The notes beneath the pieces are model-generated. The model searched no databases. It saw nothing but the letters and a program-made list of their open reading frames with translations, and was not told where the DNA came from. Shown one piece after another: positions 33,330-42,321 of a stretch of 60,762 nucleotides of DNA. The position numbers and the translations under genes are program-made. Source of the DNA: Actinomycetes bacterium (GTDB taxonomy: Bacteria; Actinomycetota; Actinomycetes; Streptosporangiales; Streptosporangiaceae); the NCBI GenBank assembly GCA_025964575.1, contig JAOPYO010000151.1, positions 1-60,762 of the forward strand. Reading direction: 5' to 3'. Within the stretch, counting starts at the first letter, position 1. Each line of letters opens with the position of its first letter.

Positions 33330-34514
33330 ATGCACAACGCGCTCATCGTCGACGCGGTTCGCCTGGCGTCCGGCAAGGGCAAGCCGGGCGGAGCTCTGTC
33401 CGGCCGGCATCCGGTCGAACTTCTCGGTCATGTGCTGTCCTCGCTGGTCCACCGCAACGATCTCGATCCTGCCCGGGTGGACGACGTCATCGCCGGATGC
33501 GTGGAACAGGTCGGCGAACAGAGCCTCAACGTCGCACGCAGCGCCGTTCTCGGCGCCGGCTTCCCCGAGTCGGTGCCCGCGACCACGATCGACCGCCAGT
33601 GCGGCTCGGGCCAGCAGGCGGCACACTTCGCGGCACAAGGCGTGATGGCCGGCGTGTACGACATCGTGATCGCCTGCGGCGTCGAATCCATGAGCAGGGT
33701 GCCCATGGGGACGGCGCCGATGGACCAGGACAATCTGGGACCGACGGTCGCCGCACGCTATCCACAAGGTCTGGTACGCCAGGGCATGTCCGCCGAGCTC
33801 GTCGCCGCGCGCTGGAAACTGGGCCGGTCGACTCTCGATGAGTTCGCCGTAGAGTCGCACAGGCGGGCCGCGAAGGCCGCCGCTGAGGGCTTGTTCGCGA
33901 GAGAGATGGTCGGGCTGCCGCTCGGGTTCGAGGCCGGTGAGCACACCATGGACGAGACGGTCCGAGCCGGGACGACATGCGAAGCGCTGAGCCGGCTTAA
34001 GCCGGCCTTCTACTCGGCCGAGCTCGCCGGGCGATTCCCCGACATCGACTGGCGGATCACACCCGGCAACTCCTCGCCCCTCACCGACGGAGCCTCGGCC
34101 GTACTGATCATGAGCGAACGCGCGGCGGCCTCGAGTGGCCTGCGCCCCCGTGCCCGGTTCCACGCGTTCGCGGTCGCGGCGGACGACCCGCTGTACATGC
34201 TGACAGCGCCTATCCCTGCCACTGAGCGGGTACTACGCCGGGCGGCGCTGAAGATCGATGACATCGACGCATATGAGGTCAACGAGGCTTTCGCATCAGT
34301 GCCACTGGCTTGGGCGCACGAGCTCCACGCGGATCCGGCGAAGCTCAATCCGTGGGGAGGTGCGATCGCTCTCGGCCACGCGCTGGGGTCGTCCGGTACC
34401 CGCCTCCTTGGCACGCTGCTGAACCATCTGGAAGCGACCAACGGCCGGTTCGGCCTGCAGACGATGTGTGAAGGCGGCGGGATGGCCAACGCGACGATCA
34501 TCGAGCGACTCTGA
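33330..34514 (+). CDS. Thiolase (acetyl-CoA C-acyltransferase)
   Basis: 394 aa. Catalytic Cys91 (DRQCGSGQQA), NEAFASVP, GGAIALGHALGSSGTR with His ~350 and CEGGGMAN with Cys ~380, so the full Cys-His-Cys set is present. Performs thiolytic chain shortening of a 3-ketoacyl-CoA. Preceded by GAGAGAGGATGC. Followed 40 bp later by an SDR. Confidence 0.9.
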   Translation: MHNALIVDAVRLASGKGKPGGALSGRHPVELLGHVLSSLVHRNDLDPARVDDVIAGCVEQVGEQSLNVARSAVLGAGFPESVPATTIDRQCGSGQQAAHFAAQGVMAGVYDIVIACGVESMSRVPMGTAPMDQDNLGPTVAARYPQGLVRQGMSAELVAARWKLGRSTLDEFAVESHRRAAKAAAEGLFAREMVGLPLGFEAGEHTMDETVRAGTTCEALSRLKPAFYSAELAGRFPDIDWRITPGNSSPLTDGASAVLIMSERAAASSGLRPRARFHAFAVAADDPLYMLTAPIPATERVLRRAALKIDDIDAYEVNEAFASVPLAWAHELHADPAKLNPWGGAIALGHALGSSGTRLLGTLLNHLEATNGRFGLQTMCEGGGMANATIIERL

Positions 34515-34554
34515 CGCATACGCCCGGAACGATGACGCATGGAGAGGTGTGGAG

Positions 34555-35394
34555 ATGCAGTACAACGAGGTCTTCGTGATCACCGGGGCCGGCGGGGCGA
34601 TGGGGCTGGCCTGCGCGCGGGCACTCGCGGGCCAGGGCAGCCTGCTCCTGCTCGACATCGCCGAGCAGGAACTCGAGCAGTCCCGGACCGCACTGGAAGC
34701 GCACGGCGCCACGGTCGAGACCATGCTGTGCGACGTGACTTCGCCCTCGGATGTCGCCGCGATGGCCGACAAGGTCGAGGGCCTGGGACGGTTCCGTACT
34801 CTCGCGCACACCGCGGGCGTCTCGCCTGAGATGGCCGAGGCCCGGCGTGTACTCGACGTCGATCTCGTAGGGCCGGTCCGCATCACTGACGCACTGTTCC
34901 CCCTGGTAGGGCCAGGCAGCTCCGCGATCCTGATCGGATCCATCGCCGGCTACAGCGACGTACGGCCGGAGATCGAGAGTCTGCTCGACGACCCGCTGGC
35001 AATGGGCTTCCACGACACCGTCGAGAAGGCGTTGGACGGTCCGATGGACAGCGCGACGGCGTACGTACTGGCCAAGCGAGGAGTCGTCCGGCTGGTCGAA
35101 CGTCTCGCCACCCCCTGGGGCGGCAAGGGCGGCCGTACCGTAGCCGTCGCGCCGGGACTGATCGACACGCCGATGAGCCGGATGGAGTTCGACCGTCAGC
35201 CCATCATGACCGCCATGGTGGACGTGACTCCGGTGAAACGCCCCGGGCAACTGCTGCCCGGTCGGGTAGAGGACATCGCCGCGACGGTCGCCTTCCTGGC
35301 CTCCGACGGCGCGGCATTCATCTCAGGCTGTGACATCCGGGTTGACGGGGGCCTCGTCGGCGCGGGCCGGCAGATGCTCAACGCCGGTACGTGA
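34555..35394 (+). CDS. Short-chain dehydrogenase
   Basis: 279 aa. Rossmann motif ITGAGGAMGLACARAL, NAD-type acidic LLLDIAEQ, catalytic Ser (LIGSIAGYSD) and, after a ~35-residue insert, Tyr-x3-Lys (AYVLAKRG). The insert places it with the extended 3alpha-hydroxysteroid / carveol-dehydrogenase-like group, so the substrate may be an alicyclic alcohol. Ends with GGxxF-like VDGGLVGAGRQML. Confidence 0.85.
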   Translation: MQYNEVFVITGAGGAMGLACARALAGQGSLLLLDIAEQELEQSRTALEAHGATVETMLCDVTSPSDVAAMADKVEGLGRFRTLAHTAGVSPEMAEARRVLDVDLVGPVRITDALFPLVGPGSSAILIGSIAGYSDVRPEIESLLDDPLAMGFHDTVEKALDGPMDSATAYVLAKRGVVRLVERLATPWGGKGGRTVAVAPGLIDTPMSRMEFDRQPIMTAMVDVTPVKRPGQLLPGRVEDIAATVAFLASDGAAFISGCDIRVDGGLVGAGRQMLNAGT

Positions 35395-35459
35395 GCGTCT
35401 GCTCTCGCGTGGGACCCCGGCCATGACGCGATCCAGAGCTGAAGCACCTTTGGAGCACG

Positions 35460-35993
35460 ATGCTGGACGAACTGCTTGATCCGGAGATCAGGGCTGCGCT
35501 GGCGGGAATGCCGGAACTCATCTTCTCCGAGGACACGCTGCAGACGATGCGGCAGCTCATCGCATTCGAGCCGTCCTGCAAGCCCGGCATCGAACGGCGA
35601 GCTCTCGGCCGGCGGGGTCAGGCTCACGCTGCTACGGCCACGCGGAGTCCGCGGCGATCTCGCCGCCGTATTACCTGGCCGGCCTCCACGGCGCCGACGA
35701 CCTGCCGGCGGACGCGGCGCCGGCAAGGGCCTCGGATCTGGCAGGGCTGCCGACGACGTTCGTGAACGTCGGAACGGCGGACGGCTTCCGGGATGAGGCC
35801 ATCGACTTCGCAGCAAGGCTGACCCAGGGGGGGTGTCATGACCGAGCTCCATGTGTACGCGGGCGCGGTCCACGGCTTCCACCTCTTTGCCGGCAGTGCG
35901 GTGGTCAGGTGCGCCGTCCTCGACGGTGAGAGCTGGCTCAGACGGCAGTTGACCGTCGCCCACGGCAGTGCAGCCGTTCTCCGGACCGACTGA
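35460..35993 (+). pseudogene. Broken alpha/beta-hydrolase (HSL-like esterase)
   Basis: The start MLDELLDPEIRAALAGMPEL reads as a typical hormone-sensitive-lipase-family N-terminus. In another frame comes YYLAGLHGADDLPADAAPAR and LAGLPTTFVNVGTADGFRDEAIDFAARLTQGG (acid-residue block). After a further shift MTELHVYAGAVHGFHLFAG (35838 on) carries the catalytic-His block. The GxSxG nucleophile region between is missing and there are at least two frameshifts. Follows the thiolase-SDR pair in the same direction. Confidence 0.75.
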
Positions 35994-36159
35994 CGACCAC
36001 ACCCTCGAACGTCGCCGACCTGGCGGCCGACCGCCACGCCCCGCAATCGCAGGACGTCGCCATCGGCAGCGGACCGTACTGGACGAGCGAGAGGGGCCTC
36101 TTCCTCATGCCGGGCCGACAGGTACGCCGACCGAAACGACAGTGTTGTGAATCAGTGAG

Positions 36160-36176
36160 GTAGAGTTCTGTTCTAC
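36160..36176. promoter_or_regulatory. Candidate operator: GTAGA-N7-TCTAC
   Basis: Same spacing as the 17466 dyad, 64 bp upstream of the degenerate SDR. Confidence 0.55.
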
Positions 36177-36239
36177 TTCTTTGACGATTGATGCTCTACC
36201 AAGAGAGCCAGTCTCCTAGCAAGTGAGGTGGCGTCGCAC

Positions 36240-36986
36240 ATGAAGATCCAGGGGATGTCAGCGATCGTGGTGGGTGGCGCGTCGGGTATCGGGCGGGCAA
36301 CGGCCGTACGGCTGTCCCAGTTCGGCGCGAAGGTCGCCATCCTCGACCTTCCGACCTCGGAAGGGTCCGCGGCCGTCAGGGAACTGGGCGGCGGCTCCAG
36401 CTTTCATGCGTGCGACTTGACGGACGCGGAGGTCGCGGAGAAGGCACTCGAGGCGGCGGTGACCGCTCTCGGCGGCCTGCGCATCGCCGTCAACATGGTG
36501 GGCATCGGCACCTCCCAGCCCACCCTGGCCACGGACGGCCCGCATCCCCTGGATGCGTCCGGCTTCGGCCTCGACCTCGTCGGCACGTTCCACCTGAACC
36601 GGCTCCAGGCGTGGCGCATGTGCCTGAACGAGCCGGTTCACGGAGAACGCGGGGTGATCGTCAACACCGTGCCGACTGCGGCGTTCGAAGGCCAGATCAG
36701 CCCGATCGCCCACAAGGTGATGAAGGCCGGCATCGCCGGGATGACCCTCACGATGGCACGGGGCGTCAGGAGTCAGGGTGTCCGTGTCATGGCCATCGCG
36801 CCGAGCCCGCTCGCCGCCGGCATCACCGAGGAAATGACGACCGTACGCACCCGCGGAGCGGCGTCACCACAGCGTACGGCCCGGCCGGAGGAGTACGCGG
36901 AGCTCGCCGTGGCGATCGTCGAGAACCAGATACTTGACGATGGCGCCGCCCGTCTCGACGATGGCCGGCGTTTCGCCTCCAACTAA
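36240..36986 (+). CDS. SDR paralog lacking catalytic Ser and Tyr (pseudoenzyme or decaying gene)
   Basis: 248 aa, plainly a paralog of the SDR at 16669 (shared VVGGASGIGRATA, GGLRIAVN, GTFHLNRLQAW, GERGVIVNT, AFEGQI, VRVMAIAPS). The catalytic positions have changed: Ser to Pro145 (NTVPTAAF) and Tyr to His158 (AHKVMK). Lys162 is kept. The NAG motif reads NMVG and the C-terminal LDGG reads LDDG. The reading frame and ribosome site (GAGGTGG) are intact, so it is either a non-catalytic protein or an early pseudogene. Followed 22 bp later by another SDR. Confidence 0.8.
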   Translation: MKIQGMSAIVVGGASGIGRATAVRLSQFGAKVAILDLPTSEGSAAVRELGGGSSFHACDLTDAEVAEKALEAAVTALGGLRIAVNMVGIGTSQPTLATDGPHPLDASGFGLDLVGTFHLNRLQAWRMCLNEPVHGERGVIVNTVPTAAFEGQISPIAHKVMKAGIAGMTLTMARGVRSQGVRVMAIAPSPLAAGITEEMTTVRTRGAASPQRTARPEEYAELAVAIVENQILDDGAARLDDGRRFASN

Positions 36987-37008
36987 CCCAAGCCAGGAGG
37001 CTCTGGTC

Positions 37009-37803
37009 ATGGATCTCGGTTTCTCGGGCGCGACGGCCCTGGTCGTCGGCGGAACGCGCGGTGTCGGCCTGGCGACCGCGCTCTGCCTCGCCGGCGAGGG
37101 CTGCCGGTTGGGCATCGTGGGCCGGGACGCGGCACAGGTAAAGGAGACCGGCCGCCGTCTTGCGGAGGCGGGCAGTCCCGAAGTGCTGGAACTTCAGGCG
37201 GACGTCGGATCGGGCGAGGAACTGGACGCCGTCTTCACGTCAATCCGATCGAGGTGGAGCGCGCTCAACGTCTTGATCAACACTGTCGGGCCGACCGGGG
37301 CCGGCCGATTCGAGGACCTGGACGACGCGAGCTGGAAGGACGCGTTCGATCTGGGGACGATCGGGGCTGTCCGCTGCACGCGCGCCGCCCTGCCTCTCCT
37401 CCGTGGCGCGGCGTGGGCCCGGATCGTCAACGTGACGGCCATGTCGGTGCAGCACCAGACCCCGTATCTCGTGAGCTACACGGCGGCGAAGAGCGCGCTT
37501 CTCAGCGTCACCAAGAACCTCGCCCGCAGTCTCGCGCCGGAAGGCATCCTCGTGAACGCGGTGGCCCCAGGTCCGATCCTCACCGACTGGGCGAGACCGG
37601 CCCTGGCCGCGGCCGGCGTCGACTCACGCGACCCGGTCGCGGCCTTCGAGGCACTGGCCCAGGATCACAGGATGTCGGCGGACCTGGGCCGCTTCGGTCT
37701 CCCCGAGGAGGTGGCCGCGGTCATCGCGTTCTGCGCCTCGCGACGCAACGGCTACATGACCGGCGCTCACCTCAACGTCGACGGGGGCAGCGACTTCCTC
37801 TGA
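37009..37803 (+). CDS. Short-chain dehydrogenase, FabG-like with displaced Ser
   Basis: 264 aa. VVGGTRGVGLATALCLAGEG cofactor motif, basic-loop GRDAAQV suggesting NADP preference, NTVGP, then NVTAMSVQHQTPYLVSYTAAKSA. The Tyr-x3-Lys is present, but the usual Ser position is Ala, with a Ser two residues later. This form occurs in a subgroup of FabG-like SDRs. Ends HLNVDGGSDFL. CAGGAGG 8 nt before the ATG. Confidence 0.85.
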   Translation: MDLGFSGATALVVGGTRGVGLATALCLAGEGCRLGIVGRDAAQVKETGRRLAEAGSPEVLELQADVGSGEELDAVFTSIRSRWSALNVLINTVGPTGAGRFEDLDDASWKDAFDLGTIGAVRCTRAALPLLRGAAWARIVNVTAMSVQHQTPYLVSYTAAKSALLSVTKNLARSLAPEGILVNAVAPGPILTDWARPALAAAGVDSRDPVAAFEALAQDHRMSADLGRFGLPEEVAAVIAFCASRRNGYMTGAHLNVDGGSDFL

Positions 37804-37807
37804 TCCG

Positions 37808-38058
37808 TCACCGCCTCAGGCGACTCCGGGGCAGCCCCAGACGGTGCTCCACGATGACGTCCCGAGCGCTGACGGCGTCCGCGAACGGATGCGCCACGGC
37901 GATCCCCAGGGCACCCAGCTCGGGTAGCGCTGCCACAGCGGCCCGTCCAGGCCAGTCGACTCGGCCGCACGCACTCGGTCCGAGGTCGACTCGTTCCGGA
38001 ACAAGGCGGCGAAGGTTTCCCGGACCGTGAGTTGCTCCGACGTCATGCTCAGATCCAC
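37808..38058 (-). pseudogene. N-terminal fragment of an acyl-CoA dehydrogenase
   Basis: A GTG at 38058 opens MDLSMTSEQLTVRETFAALF, a normal acyl-CoA dehydrogenase start. After GLDGPLWQR the homologous text continues in another frame (LPELGALGIAVAHPFAD), so there is a frameshift near 37925. Nothing of the flavin domain remains. Its former promoter region (38060-38125) is partly kept. Confidence 0.7.
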
Positions 38059-38104
38059 CAGGGGCCCCCGGACTCACTCTGCCGCACTGACGCGCTGCTA
38101 GGGA

Positions 38105-38122
38105 GAATTCTATGAGCGTGCT
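38105..38122 (-). promoter_or_regulatory. Degenerate copy of the operator box
   Basis: On the minus strand GCACGCTCAT then AGAATTCT, alignable to the box at 54926 (GTACGCTCATATCATTCT). It lies between the acyl-CoA dehydrogenase remnant and the divergent amidohydrolase operon at 38274. Confidence 0.35.
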
Positions 38123-38273
38123 TATGACACTGCGATAGCTCTTGAAGAGAATTATGTTCTCCGCTACCGTGGGTGTTATTAGGCCAGTTTCGCGCAACGG
38201 CCCTCTTCCTCGACCGGGGGCGGTCGTTGAGCAAGTTCGGCGTCCGGATCCGGGCGTCGTGAGGAGGAGTTCG

Positions 38274-39458
38274 ATGGCGCAGGAACTCGGGTTTCCGGTC
38301 TTCGACGGCGACAATCACCTGTACGAATCGCGTGAGGCGCTGACGGCGCACCTGCCGCCCGAGTACAAGGGCGCGATCAGGTACGTCGAGGTGGACGGGC
38401 GTACGAAGATCGCCACTCTCGGTCAGATCAGTGACTACATTCCGAACCCGACCTTCGATGTGGTCGCCGCGCCCGGAGCTCAGGAGGAGTACTTCCGCCA
38501 CGGCAATCCAGAGGGGAAGTCACGTCGGGAGATCATGGGCAAGCCCATCCAGTCGATCGACGCGTTCCGGGAGCCGGCACCTCGGCTCGCGCTCATGGAC
38601 GAGCAGGGCATCGACAAGGCCATGATGTATCCGACGCTGGCCAGCCTGGTGGAAGAGCGGTTCCGTGATCACCCGGAGGCCGTGCACGCGATCATCCACG
38701 CACTCAACCAGTGGCTGCACGAGACCTGGACCTTCGACTGGAAGGGCCGGATCTTCACGACACCGATCATCACCCTTCCGATCGTGGACAAGGCGATCGA
38801 GGAGTTGAACTGGGCGGTGGAACGGGGGGCACGCGCCGTGCTGGTGCGGCCGGCGCCGGTGCCTGGACTGCACGGACCCCGATCGTTCGCTCTTCCTGAG
38901 TTCGACCCGTTCTGGCAGCGAGTGTGCGAGACGGACACCTTCGTGATCATGCATGCGTCGGACAGCGGTTACTCCAAATTCGCCAATGAATGGGAAGGCT
39001 CAGGCGAGTTCCGCCCGTTCGAGCCGACGGCGTTCCGCTCGTACTGGACGCTTGCGCACAGCCCCGCGGCGGACGCCGTGGCGGCGCTGGCCTGTCATGG
39101 CGTGCTGACGAGGTTCCCCGACCTGCGCGTCGCGTCGGTGGAGAACGGCACGTCATGGGTGGTGCCCCTGCTGGAGACACTCTCCGACACCTACAAGAAG
39201 ATGCCGCAGACCTACGGGGAGGATCCGGTCACCGCGATCACACGGTGCCTGTACGTCAACCCGTTCTGGGAGGACGACGTCCAGGAACTGGCAGGGACCA
39301 TCCCGATCGATCACATCTTCTTCGGCTCGGACTTCCCACACCCGGAGGGCCTGGCGGACCCCCTGAGCTATGCCGATCACGTGAGTGCGCTACCCGACGA
39401 GCAGGTCGCCATGGTGATGGGCGGCAACCTGGCGCGGATGATGCGGGTCGGCACGTGA
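38274..39458 (+). CDS. Amidohydrolase-2 family metal-dependent hydrolase (paralog of 9835)
   Basis: 394 aa. FPVFDGDNHLYES metal motif, FVIMHASDSGYSKF, RVASVENGTSW, HIFFGSDFPHPEGLADP. Very similar along its length to the protein at 9835 (ISDYIPNPTF, NQWLHE.W.F, NPFWEDD), and it shows the native C-terminus (GGNLARMMRVGT) that the other copy has lost. GAGGAGGAG precedes the ATG. Followed by a P450 and a ligase, just as the 9835 gene is preceded by a P450. Confidence 0.88.
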   Translation: MAQELGFPVFDGDNHLYESREALTAHLPPEYKGAIRYVEVDGRTKIATLGQISDYIPNPTFDVVAAPGAQEEYFRHGNPEGKSRREIMGKPIQSIDAFREPAPRLALMDEQGIDKAMMYPTLASLVEERFRDHPEAVHAIIHALNQWLHETWTFDWKGRIFTTPIITLPIVDKAIEELNWAVERGARAVLVRPAPVPGLHGPRSFALPEFDPFWQRVCETDTFVIMHASDSGYSKFANEWEGSGEFRPFEPTAFRSYWTLAHSPAADAVAALACHGVLTRFPDLRVASVENGTSWVVPLLETLSDTYKKMPQTYGEDPVTAITRCLYVNPFWEDDVQELAGTIPIDHIFFGSDFPHPEGLADPLSYADHVSALPDEQVAMVMGGNLARMMRVGT

Positions 39459-39493
39459 CGACTTTCGCGCCGGCGGACAGCGAGGGAGCTTCG

Positions 39494-40681
39494 ATGGAGT
39501 TCAACCCCTTCTCCGACGTGTTCTTCGACGACCCGTACGACACGTACCGGTGGATGCGGGACGAGGCGCCGGTCTACCACAGTGAGCGCTGGGGCTTCTA
39601 CGCGCTGTCCCGTATGGACGACGTCGTGGCCGCCCATCGGGACTGGGAGACCTTCAGCAGCGCTTACGGTGTGACCTTCGACGCGCTTTCGGGGCGGCAG
39701 AAGCTCAACTCCAACATGATGATCATCATGGATCCCCCGGAGCATGACCGGCTGCGGAAGCTGGTCCGTCAGGTGTTCACCCGCAAGGCGATCTCCAATC
39801 TGGAACCTCTCGTCGTCGACGTGATCGACTCGATCGCCCGGGATCTGGCGGACAAGGACGCCTTCGACGTGGTGGCGGACTTCGCGGCGCTGTTCCCCGT
39901 GGAAGTCATCTCGTCGATGCTGGGCATCCCCAGGGAGCGACAGCAGCAGATCAGGCTGTGGACGGACGAGTTCTTGCACCGTGAGCAGAATGATCCCAAT
40001 ATCACCGAGAGCGGGCTGACCGCCTCCATTGAGATGCACCAATACGTACTGGAACTCGCGCGGGAGAAGCGGCGAAAGCCGGACGGCCTGATCATGAGCC
40101 AACTGGTGACGGCGGAGTACGAAGACGAACACGGCGGGGCGCAGCGATTGACCGATGAAGACATCGCCTCGTTCGTGGTGCTCCTCGCCGCGGCGGGGAG
40201 CGAGACGGTCACCAAGCTCATCGGCAACGGAGTGGTCACCTTCCATCAGCATCCCGACCAGTGGGAGATGGTACTGGCCGACCCGGGACGGATTCCCGGC
40301 GCGGTGGAGGAATTGCTGCGGCTGCACCCGCCCTCGCAGTACCAGGGGCGGTTCACCACCCGGGAGGTCACTCTGGAGGGCGGAACCATCCCGGCGGGCT
40401 CGCCCACGTTGCTCCTCACCGGGGCGGCGACCCGCGACCCGCGGGCCTACCAGAACCCGGACGTCTTCGACATCAGCCGCGGTGGAACGACCACGGTCGC
40501 GTTCGGGTTCGGCTCGCACAGTTGCCTCGGAGCCTGGCTGGCCCGGCTCGAGGGCAGGGTGGCCTTTCAACGGATCCGGGAGCTCTGGCCGCGGTTCGAC
40601 GTCGACATGGACGGACTTCGCCGGGTCACGATGTCGAACGTGGCGGGCTATTCCCAGGTACCCGTGCAGATCAGCCGATGA
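39494..40681 (+). CDS. Cytochrome P450 monooxygenase
   Basis: 395 aa. I-helix AAAGSETVTKLI, K-helix EELLR, heme loop FGFGSHSCLGAWLARLEG with Cys near residue 344. The ATG at 39494 follows GAGGGAG. A GTG at 39455 overlapping the amidohydrolase stop would add 13 residues. The 3' end overlaps the ligase start (ATGA). Likely hydroxylates the substrate acted on by the same operon's amidohydrolase or ligase. Confidence 0.9.
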   Translation: MEFNPFSDVFFDDPYDTYRWMRDEAPVYHSERWGFYALSRMDDVVAAHRDWETFSSAYGVTFDALSGRQKLNSNMMIIMDPPEHDRLRKLVRQVFTRKAISNLEPLVVDVIDSIARDLADKDAFDVVADFAALFPVEVISSMLGIPRERQQQIRLWTDEFLHREQNDPNITESGLTASIEMHQYVLELAREKRRKPDGLIMSQLVTAEYEDEHGGAQRLTDEDIASFVVLLAAAGSETVTKLIGNGVVTFHQHPDQWEMVLADPGRIPGAVEELLRLHPPSQYQGRFTTREVTLEGGTIPAGSPTLLLTGAATRDPRAYQNPDVFDISRGGTTTVAFGFGSHSCLGAWLARLEGRVAFQRIRELWPRFDVDMDGLRRVTMSNVAGYSQVPVQISR

Positions 40682-42276
40682 CGGCAGATCTCAGCGACGA
40701 TGTCCCCGTCAGCATCCCGCATCTGCTGGGACTCCGGCGGGCCGAACCGGACGGCGAATTCCTCGTCACCGACGACGAGAGACTGACATTCGCCGAGGCG
40801 GACGACAGGTCACGGGAACTGGCTGGCGCGCTGCTCACCGCAGGCGCCGGCAAGGGAACCCGGATCGGCATTCTCTTTCCGAATTCCGCCCAGTGGCTGA
40901 TCTGCTGGCTGGCCGCGGCCCGCATCGGCGCACTCACCGTTCCACTGTCGACCTTCGCCCCGGGGCCGGAACTCGCCCGTGTGCTGCGGCACACCGACAC
41001 GCAGCTGGTGCTCGCCGGCCAATCCATAGCCGGCCATAGCCTGCTCGACCGGCTCGAGGACGGCCTGGGACTGGCGGCCGGGCCTGCGGCGATCGCTCTC
41101 CCGAGCGTGCCGTACCTTCGCCGCGTGCACGTCTGGGGAGACTACGACAGGTCCTGGGCCACTCCCTGGCCGACCTCGTCGGGCACTCCATCCGAGGTGA
41201 TCACAGCGGCCGAGAACGAGGTGACTCCCGCCGACGACCTGGTATTGGTGAGCACGTCGGGGACGACCGCCCTACCGAAGTCGGTCGTCCATACACACGG
41301 AAGTCTCGTCCGCCATGCCTACATCCTGGCGCGGCATCGGGACGTGACCGCGGCCGACCGTATTTACTCCCCGATGCCGTTCTTCTGGGTCGGTGGGCTC
41401 GTGATGGTCGTCCTGCAGGCACTGTCGGCGGGGGCGGCCGTCCTTGCTCAGGACGTGTTCGAGCCGGGTGCGACCCTGCGGCTGCTCGAACGCGAGCGCG
41501 CCACGTTCATCTCGTGCTGGCCCCAGGCCAGCCGCGCAATGGCCGACCATCCTGACTTCCACGATCGGGATCTGTCGGCTGTGCGGGGTGGCACCCTGTT
41601 GGAGGCGCTACCGGCTGAACGCAGGCCGGCCGAACCCGACCTCATGCCGAATCTTCTGGGCATGACCGAGACCGGCGGCCCCCACACGTTGGCCGAGATT
41701 CCCGACACCCCGCTTCCCCCGGAGCGACGTGGCTCCTTCGGCATTCCCTTTCCCGGAACACACCATCGGATCATCGACCCGGCGACCGGGAACGAGCTCC
41801 CCACCGGGCAGGAGGGTGAGATCCATGTTCGTGGCCTCGTCCTGATGGACCGGATCTACAAGCGCGAGCGACACGAGGTCTTCACGCCGGACGGCTGGTA
41901 CGCGACAGGTGACCGGGGCTGGTTCGACGAAGCCGGCCACCTGCACTTCACCGGCCGGTCCAACGCCGTCATCAAGACCGCGGGCTCGAACGTGTCGCCG
42001 GTGGAGGTCGAGGCCGTGCTGGGAGACATCGACGGGGTGCTCCACAGCTTCGTGGTCGATCTCCCTCACCCTTCTCGCGGGCAGGTGGTCGCCGCGGCCG
42101 TCGTGCCGCGCAGGGGCGCCGTCCTGACGGCCGACGAGGTGATCGCCCATGCCCGCAAGCAGCTTTCGTCCTTCAAGGTCCCCGCCGTCGTGCGCATCCT
42201 GGACGAGGACGAACTGCCCATGCTGCCGACCGGAAAGGTCGACCGCCAGGCACTCACCGGGATGCTCACCCGCTGA
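40678..42276 (+). CDS. AMP-dependent acyl-CoA synthetase
   Basis: 532 aa. VLVSTSGTTALPKSVVHTHG (P-loop), LLGMTETGG, GWYATGDRGWFDEAGHL, IKTAGSNVSPVEVEAVL and LPTGKVDRQAL with the A10 Lys. The HTHGSL and FFWVGGLVMV segments are typical of long-chain or aromatic acyl-CoA ligases. Terminal gene of the amidohydrolase-P450-ligase operon. Confidence 0.9.
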   Translation: MTADLSDDVPVSIPHLLGLRRAEPDGEFLVTDDERLTFAEADDRSRELAGALLTAGAGKGTRIGILFPNSAQWLICWLAAARIGALTVPLSTFAPGPELARVLRHTDTQLVLAGQSIAGHSLLDRLEDGLGLAAGPAAIALPSVPYLRRVHVWGDYDRSWATPWPTSSGTPSEVITAAENEVTPADDLVLVSTSGTTALPKSVVHTHGSLVRHAYILARHRDVTAADRIYSPMPFFWVGGLVMVVLQALSAGAAVLAQDVFEPGATLRLLERERATFISCWPQASRAMADHPDFHDRDLSAVRGGTLLEALPAERRPAEPDLMPNLLGMTETGGPHTLAEIPDTPLPPERRGSFGIPFPGTHHRIIDPATGNELPTGQEGEIHVRGLVLMDRIYKRERHEVFTPDGWYATGDRGWFDEAGHLHFTGRSNAVIKTAGSNVSPVEVEAVLGDIDGVLHSFVVDLPHPSRGQVVAAAVVPRRGAVLTADEVIAHARKQLSSFKVPAVVRILDEDELPMLPTGKVDRQALTGMLTR

Positions 42277-42277
42277 T

Positions 42278-42317
42278 CCGGTTCTGCCTCCGAGCCCCCG
42301 GCCGGAGGCAGAACCGG
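42278..42317. terminator. 14-bp stem hairpin between convergent operons
   Basis: Arms 42278-42291 and 42304-42317 are perfect inverted repeats with a 12-nt loop, two bases after the ligase stop and five before the stop of the crotonase. Serves both convergent operons. Confidence 0.8.
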
Positions 42318-42321
42318 CCGA

